64,000 nt of DNA from Acidobacteriota bacterium (GTDB lineage Bacteria; Acidobacteriota; Vicinamibacteria; Vicinamibacterales; 2-12-FULL-66-21). Position numbers and translations under genes: made by a program. Location: positions 86,296 to 150,295 of the forward strand of contig JACPDI010000047.1 in NCBI GenBank assembly GCA_016184105.1, given 5' to 3'. The notes beneath the pieces were generated by a model, which was not told the origin of the DNA, ran no database searches, and was given only the letters and a program-made list of their open reading frames with translations. Of this stretch, positions 1 through 6,594 are shown piece by piece. How positions within the stretch are numbered: position 1 is the first letter of the stretch; each line of letters opens with the position of its first letter.

Positions 1-764
1 ATCTCGTAGCGGAGCCGCACGCCGGCTTCAATGGAGCTGAAGCCTGCGCCGATGGCACGCTCCGGATCGTCCTTTCCGTACACCTCCAGTTCGACGAGCG
101 GTTGAAGAATGAGCCGGTTCGTGAGCAGGAGGTCGTACTCCGCCTCGAATCGCGCGTGCGTGCGGCCACCGGCGCCGACATAACCGGTCGCTTCGATCTC
201 GAACCAGTACGGCGCCAGCCCCTGCACGCCCGCCGCCGCCCACGTCTGCGGATCGCCCGGCCGGAAATCCTGGCGCACGCCGGCGACGAAGTCCCACCAC
301 CGCGAGACGCTCCGCCCCCACAGCGCATGCACGAACGCGTTCGTGACGCGTCCGTCCTCGCTTTCACCTTCGGCGCGGATCCAGAGGCGGTCGACGTCGC
401 CGCCGATCCACGACGTGTTCTCGAGGTTGCCGCCACCCGATCCTCCACCCTGCCACTCGAGCTGTTCGAACAGCACGAAGGCCGTGAGCGTCCGATCGTG
501 GACGGCGTGTCCGCCGAGCGCCGGCGGGAACGCGGCGGCACGGTCTGCATCGGTGATCGGCGGGATCGGATCTTTCGGGCCCTGCTTCGGCGCGTCGGCC
601 GGCTTCGCGTGAGCCGAATGGTCGTCTGGCGGCTTTGGCTGCGGCTGCTGCGCGGGCGGGGGTGGAGGGTGCCCGGTGTGCGGCGGCGTCTGGGCAGCCC
701 CGGCAGGCACCATCAGGAGCCACGCGGTGAAGACGAGGACAGGGAAGTGCCGCGCCCGGATCAT
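1..764 (-). CDS. copB: copper resistance protein B (outer membrane), 3' end outside window
   Basis: CopB is an outer-membrane beta-barrel of the periplasmic copper resistance system. The ATG at 764 overlaps the copA stop as ATGA, so the two genes are translationally coupled. The product opens with a signal peptide (MIRARHFPVLVFTAWLLMVP), then a His/Pro-rich stretch (HTGHPPPPP, DDHSAHAKP) that could bind metal. The barrel region follows, with family-typical segments (DRTLTAFVLFEQLEW, WDFVAGVRQDF, IEATGYVGAGG, EAEYDLLLTNRLILQP). The frame is open to base 3 and the C-terminal part lies beyond the window. Family assignment is firm from motif order and the copA neighbour. Confidence 0.9.
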   Translation of the reverse strand, partial: MIRARHFPVLVFTAWLLMVPAGAAQTPPHTGHPPPPPAQQPQPKPPDDHSAHAKPADAPKQGPKDPIPPITDADRAAAFPPALGGHAVHDRTLTAFVLFEQLEWQGGGSGGGNLENTSWIGGDVDRLWIRAEGESEDGRVTNAFVHALWGRSVSRWWDFVAGVRQDFRPGDPQTWAAAGVQGLAPYWFEIEATGYVGAGGRTHARFEAEYDLLLTNRLILQPLVELEVYGKDDPERAIGAGFSSIEAGVRLRYE

Positions 765-2479
765 TCCTCCACCCTCACTTCCCGGAACATGCCGGACTCC
801 ATGTGATAGAGCAGGTGGCAGTGAAATGCCCAGCGGCCGAGCGCGTCCGCCCGCACGCGAACGCTGCGCTTCGTCCCCGGCTGGATGTCCACCGTGTGCT
901 TCCGCACGATGAACTCACCGGCCTCGTTCTCGAGGTCGCTCCACATGCCGTGCAGGTGCATCGGGTGCGACATCATCGTGTCGTTGACGAGGACGACGCG
1001 CAGGCGCTCGCCGTATTTGAGTCGAACGGGTTGCGCGTCAGAGAACTTGATCCCGTCAATCGACCACGCGAACTTCTCCATGTGCCCGGTGAGGTGCAAC
1101 TCGATCGTGCGGCTCGGCTCCCGGCCGTCCGGGTCCTCGAAGATGCTGCGAAGATCCGCGTAGGTGAGCACGCGCCGCCCGTTCCCGCGCAGCCCGACGC
1201 CCGGATCGTCCAACCGCGGCATTGGCATGGTGGCCTGCATATCCACAAGCGGATTCCCGTTCTCGCTTTCAGGGTGCGCCTGCATCGGCACGTCGTGTCC
1301 CGGCGTGTTGTGTCCCGCCATCTCTCCATGCCCCATGTCCGCCATCGTCAGCAGTTGCGGTTCGTCCAGGCGAGGCACCTCCGCGCGCAGCCCGCGACGG
1401 ACCGCAAGCGTCCCCGCGGCGTAGCCAGTCCGATCGGCCGATTGGGCGAAGATCGTGAAGGCCTCCGAGCCCGATGGTTCGACGATCACGTCGTAGACCT
1501 CGGCAGTCGCGATGCGGAACTCGTCGACCTCCACGGGGTGCACGTACTGCCCGTCGGCGGCCACGACCGTCATCTTCAGCCCCGGGATGCGGACGTCGAA
1601 GTACGATTGCGCCGACCCGTTGATGAAGCGCAGCCGGACCCGCTCGCCCGGCTCGAACAGCCCCGTCCAGTTTTCGTTTGGCGCGAGGCCGTTCATCAAG
1701 TACGTGTACGTGTAGGCGCTGAGGTCCGAGAGGTCGGTTGGATTCATCCGCATCCGGCCCCACATCCTGCGGTCTGCCAGCGTCGCGGAGAGCCCCCGCT
1801 CCCGCACATCGCGGAAGAGATCGACCATCGTCCGCTTGTTGAAGTTGAAGTAGTCGGACTGCTTCTTCAACTTGGCGAAGACCGCGCGCGGATCCTCGTC
1901 CGTCCAATCCGAAAGCAAGACGACGTGCTCGCGGTCGTGCTGGACGGGAGAGGGTTGCCGCGGCTCGATGATGATTGCGCCGTAGACGCCGAGCTGCTCG
2001 TCGAACCCGGAATGGCTGTGATACCAGTACGTGCCGTTCTGCCGAACCGTGAACCGGTACTCGTACGACTCACCAGGCCGGATCCCGCCGAAACTCAAGC
2101 CGGGAACGCCATCCATGTTGGCGGGCAGCAGGATGCCGTGCCAATGAATCGAGGCTTCGTCCTCTGAAAGGGTATTCGCGACGCGCAGCGTTACGGTTTC
2201 GCCTTCACGCCACCGGAGCGTCGGTGCCGGGAGCGACCCGTTGACCGTGTAGGCGGTGCGGGGCCGGCCGGTGATGTTGACCGGCGTCTCGCCGATACGA
2301 AGGTCGAAGTTGGTACCTGAAAGTTCGATGGTCGGCTGCCGCGCCGGCGCCTGCGCCCACACCCGCGGCGTGCGCCAGAGGCCGAGGCCCGCGACCGCCC
2401 CGCTCGCGGCGAGTCCTTTCACGAACGTTCGGCGGGACGGCGCGGCGGGATCGGCGCGATGAGTGCGGTGAGACGGCAT
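761..2479 (-). CDS. copA: CopA-type multicopper oxidase (copper resistance)
   Basis: Periplasmic multicopper oxidase, about 572 residues, which oxidises or sequesters Cu(I). A Tat signal with twin arginines (SRRTFVKGLAASGAVAG) sits in the first 35 residues. Copper ligands are visible: IHWHGILLP near residue 112, YWYHSHSGF near 150, HPMHLHG near 505 and HCHLLYHMESGM near 553. A Met/His-rich loop (MADMGHGEMAGH and following) is the CopA-type extra copper site. An upstream in-frame ATG at 2566 is possible, but the GGGG six bases before 2479 and the Tat motif favour the shorter form. It is followed directly by copB. The annotation is secure; the exact start is not. Confidence 0.92.
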   Translation of the reverse strand: MPSHRTHRADPAAPSRRTFVKGLAASGAVAGLGLWRTPRVWAQAPARQPTIELSGTNFDLRIGETPVNITGRPRTAYTVNGSLPAPTLRWREGETVTLRVANTLSEDEASIHWHGILLPANMDGVPGLSFGGIRPGESYEYRFTVRQNGTYWYHSHSGFDEQLGVYGAIIIEPRQPSPVQHDREHVVLLSDWTDEDPRAVFAKLKKQSDYFNFNKRTMVDLFRDVRERGLSATLADRRMWGRMRMNPTDLSDLSAYTYTYLMNGLAPNENWTGLFEPGERVRLRFINGSAQSYFDVRIPGLKMTVVAADGQYVHPVEVDEFRIATAEVYDVIVEPSGSEAFTIFAQSADRTGYAAGTLAVRRGLRAEVPRLDEPQLLTMADMGHGEMAGHNTPGHDVPMQAHPESENGNPLVDMQATMPMPRLDDPGVGLRGNGRRVLTYADLRSIFEDPDGREPSRTIELHLTGHMEKFAWSIDGIKFSDAQPVRLKYGERLRVVLVNDTMMSHPMHLHGMWSDLENEAGEFIVRKHTVDIQPGTKRSVRVRADALGRWAFHCHLLYHMESGMFREVRVEE

Positions 2480-2572
2480 CATAATCCCCAGCTGCAGCGA
2501 GCATTGGACAGCAAGGATGATGCCTGTGCGCGCGCCGGCCGCCGGGGTTCCCGGCGGCCGGCGCACGTGCGC

Positions 2573-3127
2573 CTAGTTCGCGCGGGCCGCCTGCACGTTC
2601 AGCGTCACATCCACATCGTCGCCGACGAGGAAGCCGCCGGTCTCGAGCGCGGCGTTCCAGGTCAGGCCGAATTCCTTCCGGTTCAGCCGGATCGACGCCT
2701 CGAAGCCCAGCTTGTCGTTGCCCCACGGATCGCGCGCGACGCCAAGATAGGTAACCGGCAATTCGATCTGCCGGGCGACGCCGCGGATGGTGAGCGTGCC
2801 GCCGACCGCGAAGTTGTCGGCCCCCTTCGACACCACGCGATCGCTCACGAAGGTGATCTCCGGGTGGTTCTCGACGTCGAAAAAGTCCGCGGACTTGAGG
2901 TGCCCGTCGCGGTCAGCGACCGCCGTATCGATGGAGGCGGCTTTGATGCCGACCGCCACGCGCGCGTTCTCGGGTCGCGCGGGGTCGAAGGTGATCGACC
3001 CGCTGAAGTCGCGGAACTGGCCGCTCACGCGCGAGAGCAGGTGCCGGACTCGGAAGAGCACCTCGCTGTGCGTGCGGTCGATGGCGTACGCGGTCGAAGC
3101 GGTCTGCGGGGTAGCGGTCGTGGTCAT
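2573..3127 (-). CDS. YceI family lipid-binding protein
   Basis: YceI-like domain protein of about 184 residues. Family hallmarks are AIDRTHSEVLFRVRHLL near the N terminus, then GSITFDPARPENARVAVGI, HLKSADFFDVENHPEITF and the C-terminal FGLTWNAALETGGFLVGDDV. YceI proteins fold as lipocalin-like barrels that bind polyprenoid lipids. This copy lacks an obvious signal peptide, so it may be cytoplasmic. ATG codons lie at 3133 and 3127; the GGAG of cggagag sits 8 nt before 3127 but only 2 nt before 3133, so 3127 is preferred. A palindromic site 38 nt upstream is shared with the neighbouring marR gene, which suggests MarR control. Confidence 0.85.
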   Translation of the reverse strand: MTTTATPQTASTAYAIDRTHSEVLFRVRHLLSRVSGQFRDFSGSITFDPARPENARVAVGIKAASIDTAVADRDGHLKSADFFDVENHPEITFVSDRVVSKGADNFAVGGTLTIRGVARQIELPVTYLGVARDPWGNDKLGFEASIRLNRKEFGLTWNAALETGGFLVGDDVDVTLNVQAARAN

Positions 3128-3164
3128 GGTCATCTCTCCGTCATCTCGAATGTGTTAGGCGGTT

Positions 3165-3182
3165 AATAGTTGACTAATCATG
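3165..3182. promoter_or_regulatory. putative MarR operator upstream of the YceI gene
   Basis: The bases AATAGTTGACTAATCATG match the marR promoter site at 3598-3615 at 16 of 18 positions. The core TTGACTAATCA is a near-palindrome. It lies just upstream of the YceI start, where a repressor would block transcription. Assignment to the MarR protein at 3218-3571 is inference from the shared site and adjacency. Confidence 0.55.
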
Positions 3183-3217
3183 TTGTGACGCCGGCATCGC
3201 ACCGCGCGGCCGCGCGC

Positions 3218-3571
3218 CTACTCGTCGGGATTTCTCACATGGTCCAGCAGTTTCACGAGGCGCCGCCGGTCCGACTCGCCGAGCGCGCCCAGCGCCTCCT
3301 CCTGCGCGGCGATCATCGGATCCTCGAGGCGCTCGAGCACCCGCGCGCCCTCCTTTGTCAGCCAGCAGAGATGCTGGCGGCGGTCGCGGCGGCAGCGCTC
3401 GCGGCGGATATGTCCCTTGCGTTCCAGTCGATCGAGGAGCCGGGTGACGCCGGGCGTCTGCTCAATCATGCGCTCCGCCACCGCCAGGGTGGGGAGCCCC
3501 GCGTCGCCGGCGCCCCGCAGGATTCGCAGCACGTTGTATTGCTGCAGGGTGACGCCGTGCGGCTCGAGCAC
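3218..3571 (-). CDS. MarR family transcriptional regulator
   Basis: Winged-helix MarR regulator of about 117 residues. Visible motifs are VTLQQYNVLRILRGAG (helix 2-3), LAVAERMIEQTPGVTRLLDR (recognition helix region), KGHIRRERCRRDRRQH (wing) and LTKEGARVLERLEDPM. The start is GTG at 3571. The frame upstream continues RRRRLAAV but meets TGA at 3596-3598. The protein therefore lacks much of the usual N-terminal dimerisation helix, or begins at GTG inside it. Its promoter carries a perfect 12-bp palindrome (TTGACTAGTCAA), consistent with autoregulation. The ligand is unknown. Confidence 0.85.
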   Translation of the reverse strand: MLEPHGVTLQQYNVLRILRGAGDAGLPTLAVAERMIEQTPGVTRLLDRLERKGHIRRERCRRDRRQHLCWLTKEGARVLERLEDPMIAAQEEALGALGESDRRRLVKLLDHVRNPDE

Positions 3572-3597
3572 CGCGGCGAGCCGCCGGCGACGATATC

Positions 3598-3615
3598 AAT
3601 AGTTGACTAGTCAAG
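3598..3615. promoter_or_regulatory. putative MarR autoregulatory operator
   Basis: The bases AATAGTTGACTAGTCAAG contain TTGACTAGTCAA, a perfect palindrome. The site lies 27 nt upstream of the marR GTG start, and a near-identical copy lies in front of the YceI gene. Confidence 0.6.
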
Positions 3616-3652
3616 CATTCGTCGTTCCACCCGCAGAAGGCGCGGGCGAGCC

Positions 3653-4711
3653 TCAGTACTCGTTGAAGATCCGCTGGATTTCGGCGGCGTCGTCCGTCCT
3701 GGTCAACGCCAGCATCAGCAGGACCCGCGCCTTGAGCGGCATGAGGTCCTCGCCCGCGATGCGATACGACGGCGACGGCGGCTGCCCGGTGCCGGGCGCC
3801 GCGGCCGGCGGGCGCCGGAACGGCGCGATGCGCCCGCTTCCGGCGCGGGTCGTGACGACCACGGGCACGCGTTTGCCGACCGCGTACTGGATGCCCTCGT
3901 TCTGCGTGCCGCTGGTCGCACCGGCGCCGGCCGTGGCCATCACGATGCCTCTGGCGCCGGCATCGACCGCCGCGCGGATCAAATCGCCGGGCGCTCCCTG
4001 ATACACGAGCAGGACGTCCACGCGGGGCAGCGCCGCGATCTTCGCGAGATCGAACTCCGTGTCGAAGGTTCGCCGCTTGACCGGCTCGCGGTAGTAGACG
4101 ATCCGATCGGCGTCAACGACGCCGAGCACGCCGTAGGGGCGGCTCTGAAACGTCTGCAGCCGCAGCGCGTCGGTCTTGGTGACTTCGCGCGCGGCGTTGA
4201 TCTCGTCGTTCAGCACGACGAGCACCCCTTTGCGTCTCGAGGCAGGGTCCGCCGCGACCCGGACCCCTTCGAGCAGGTTGGCGGCCCCTTCGTACCCCAG
4301 CGTGCTCGGGTTCCGCATCGAACCGACCACCACGACGGGGCGTTCGTCTTTAACGGTGAGGTTGAGGAAATAGGCGAGCTCCTCCAGCGTGTCGGTGCCG
4401 CTGGTCACCACCGCACCCGCCAGATCCGTGTCCGCGAACGCGTCCTGGATGCGCCGGGCGAGGAGCACCCACTGGTCGAGCGTGAGGCCGCTGCTCGGGA
4501 GGTTCGAGAACTGCTCGGACTCGACGCGCGCGTAGTGCCCGACATCCGGCATGCTCTTGACCAGTTCCTCGTGCGTCAGGCGGCCGCCGGCACGGTTGGA
4601 GATCGTGCCGCCGGTCGCGAACAGCTTCACGCGGGGCGGCTCGGCGGCCGCGGCCGCGCTCCAGCACACGAGGAACGCGAGAACGAGAGGCGAATGCCGT
4701 GTGAATCGCAT
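3653..4711 (-). CDS. type II (secreted) L-asparaginase
   Basis: Hydrolyses asparagine to aspartate and ammonia in the periplasm. The 352-residue protein starts with a signal peptide (MRFTRHSPLVLAFLVCWSAAAAA). The two catalytic threonine motifs are present: FATGGTIS with T36, and VVTSGTDTLEE with T106/D107. The conserved VVVVGSMRNPSTLGYEGAANLLEG and GIVMATAGAGATSGTQNEGI segments follow. Length and motif spacing match AnsB-type enzymes. It stands alone on the minus strand. Family is secure; substrate preference (Asn versus Gln) cannot be read from the sequence. Confidence 0.92.
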   Translation of the reverse strand: MRFTRHSPLVLAFLVCWSAAAAAEPPRVKLFATGGTISNRAGGRLTHEELVKSMPDVGHYARVESEQFSNLPSSGLTLDQWVLLARRIQDAFADTDLAGAVVTSGTDTLEELAYFLNLTVKDERPVVVVGSMRNPSTLGYEGAANLLEGVRVAADPASRRKGVLVVLNDEINAAREVTKTDALRLQTFQSRPYGVLGVVDADRIVYYREPVKRRTFDTEFDLAKIAALPRVDVLLVYQGAPGDLIRAAVDAGARGIVMATAGAGATSGTQNEGIQYAVGKRVPVVVTTRAGSGRIAPFRRPPAAAPGTGQPPSPSYRIAGEDLMPLKARVLLMLALTRTDDAAEIQRIFNEY

Positions 4712-4718
4712 GCAGGGC

Positions 4719-4973
4719 CTAAGCTACGGAATGGCTGCCGGACGCATCGAGCGGCGCCCGCGGCGACTGGCTGGGAGCGCCGTGTGCCCGGGCCAGCCAG
4801 CTGCTGAGTTGTTGCGCCGCTTCCTGCGGCGTCGCACCGTAGAACGGCATCAGGGCCGTCGAGCCGCCGGGGACGCGCACGAGGTGCGCGCGCCATCGGT
4901 TGCTGCCGACCGCGGATACCTCGATGAGGAACTCGCGCCCGTTGATTGTCTCTTCGAAGGTATGAACGCTCAC
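4719..4973 (-). CDS. small hypothetical protein (84 aa)
   Basis: No recognised family. The 84-residue product (begins MSVHTFEETINGREFLIEVS) has a beta-rich N-terminal half with an HLVRVPGGSTALMPFYG segment, then an amphipathic EAAQQLSSWLARAH helix and a low-complexity Ser/Pro tail. Codon use matches neighbouring genes and the ORF ends just before the asparaginase gene on the same strand, so it is probably real. Function is unknown. Confidence 0.6.
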   Translation of the reverse strand: MSVHTFEETINGREFLIEVSAVGSNRWRAHLVRVPGGSTALMPFYGATPQEAAQQLSSWLARAHGAPSQSPRAPLDASGSHSVA

Positions 4974-5117
4974 GTTAGACGCCGGAAAGAAAGGAGACGC
5001 GTCATTCTAGCTATTCGCGGCGGCCGATCAAGCGAAAGGGCAACCGAAAGCGCCTCCACACAGTGCATCCGGCCCGGGTGCCGTGGCGGGCACGGCAAAA
5101 AAAGATCGGCTGTCGCT

Positions 5118-5159
5118 TTGTCCACATCAAATCCGCGATGCGTCCACATGTTTTCCACA
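5118..5159. other. cluster of DnaA-box-like nonamers
   Basis: Three related nonamers, TTGTCCACA (5118-5126), GCGTCCACA (5140-5148) and TTTTCCACA (5151-5159), lie in one orientation in the 250-bp gap between divergent genes. Two differ from TTATCCACA at one position. No dnaA, dnaN or AT-rich unwinding region is present here, so this is not called an origin. Confidence 0.3.
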
Positions 5160-5223
5160 GGACCCGGATCGGGTGATTTTCGCCTTGCGGCGCGCGGCGC
5201 CGCGCGCGCGTTGGTAAACTAGC

Positions 5224-6594
5224 GTGACTGTGGTTCGGGCGCTCATCGTCTTGTTCGCGGCGCTGGCCACGGCTGGCAGCGCGGCAGCGGAACCTCCTGC
5301 CGTTTACTACCGCGTTTTCCTGACCAACGGGTCCTCGCTCGCGAGCTACGGCGAGTTCGCGCGCGTGGCGGACCGCGTGGTGTTCTCGATGCCGCTGGGC
5401 GGCAGCCACACCGCGCCCGCGCTGCAGCTCGTGAGCATTCCGGCGGCCAGCGTGGACTGGGCCGCGACCGAGCAGTACGCCGACGCCGCGCGCGCGGCGT
5501 ACTATGCCGGCACGCGCGGCGAGCAGGACTACGCGGCGCTCAACGCGGAGGTCGCCTCCGCGCTGAACGAAATCGCGACGACCGAAGACGCCGGGCTGCG
5601 GCTGCGCATCGCCGACGCCGCGCGGCGCCGGCTCGGCGAATGGTCCCGCGACAGTTACGGGTACCGCTCGCGCGATGTGTCGGAACTCTCCACGATGCTC
5701 GATGAAGTGGCGGCGGAACTGCGCGCGTCTGCCGGCGCCCGGGGCGGCTTCGACCTGCAGCTGGTCGCGATGGTGCTGCCGCCCCCCGCCGTTCCGCTGC
5801 TGCCGCCCCCGTCGTTGCGCGAGTCCGCGGAGCAGGCGATGGCCGCCGCCGCGCTCGCCGGCGACGCCGGCGAGCGACGGACGGTGCTCGCCGCCGTCGA
5901 ACGCGCGCTGGCCGGCGCCGGAGAGGATTGGGCTGTGGCGCTCGCGGCGCGCGCCCGCCGCGAGATCGACGCCGAGGGCACGATCGATCGCTCGTACGGC
6001 GGGCTGGCGCAGTCAGCCCTCGCGCGCGCGCAGTCGCGGGCCCGCGCGGCCGATGTCCGCGGCGTCCAGGGCGTGATCGCCCAGGTGCTCTCGCAGGACG
6101 ATCGGCTCGGCCGCCGCAGGCCGGCGGAGGTCAGCGCGCTGCTCGCCACGCTCGACGCGCGCCTGGATGCCGCGCGGCGCCTGCGCCTTGCGCGGGATCG
6201 CTGGGCGCTGCGGCTGCCCGAATACCGCTCCTACAGGCGCGAGATGGCCGAGGGGCTGCGCGTCGTCGCCGGCCTGCGCCACGTGGTCGATGACATCAAG
6301 GAGCTGGCCGGCCCTTCGCGTGCCGCACTGCTGCGTGCGGAACTGCGGACGAGCGAGGCCGCGCTGCTGATGTCGCGCGTGACCCCCCCTGCCGACCTGA
6401 CGCCGGTCCACGCCCTGTTTGTCAGCGCCGTTCAGCTCGCGGCGTCCGCCTGCCGCCAGCGGCTCGACGCGATCTCGACCGGTGACGAGCAGACCGCGTG
6501 GAGCGCCTCGTCGGCGGCGGCCGGCGCGCAGATGCTGTTCGATCGTGCCCAGAAAGACCTGACCCGTTGGCTGAGACCCCCGTCACTCCCGTAG
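5224..6594 (+). CDS. secreted hypothetical protein, helical
   Basis: The 456-residue product starts at GTG with a Sec signal peptide (ALIVLFAALATAGSAAAEPP). A short beta-rich part follows (VYYRVFLTNGSSLASYGEF, RVVFSMPLGG), then a long Ala/Arg/Leu-rich segment predicted to be almost all helical. A proline cluster (LPPPAVPLLPPPSL) sits near residue 180. No catalytic motif is seen. Its 3' end overlaps the probable start of addB by about 28 nt, so the genes may be cotranscribed. Function is unknown. Confidence 0.75.
   Translation: MTVVRALIVLFAALATAGSAAAEPPAVYYRVFLTNGSSLASYGEFARVADRVVFSMPLGGSHTAPALQLVSIPAASVDWAATEQYADAARAAYYAGTRGEQDYAALNAEVASALNEIATTEDAGLRLRIADAARRRLGEWSRDSYGYRSRDVSELSTMLDEVAAELRASAGARGGFDLQLVAMVLPPPAVPLLPPPSLRESAEQAMAAAALAGDAGERRTVLAAVERALAGAGEDWAVALAARARREIDAEGTIDRSYGGLAQSALARAQSRARAADVRGVQGVIAQVLSQDDRLGRRRPAEVSALLATLDARLDAARRLRLARDRWALRLPEYRSYRREMAEGLRVVAGLRHVVDDIKELAGPSRAALLRAELRTSEAALLMSRVTPPADLTPVHALFVSAVQLAASACRQRLDAISTGDEQTAWSASSAAAGAQMLFDRAQKDLTRWLRPPSLP

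Noticed and set aside
102..806. Plus-strand coding region over copB
   Set aside because: It is a mirror of the well-supported minus-strand copB frame with no recognisable protein features.
803..2167. Long plus-strand ORF over copA
   Set aside because: Arg/His-rich antisense shadow of copA, with no domain or ribosome-binding site.
5118..5159. Chromosome replication origin
   Set aside because: DnaA-box-like words alone are not enough; no dnaA, dnaN or AT-rich unwinding region is seen.
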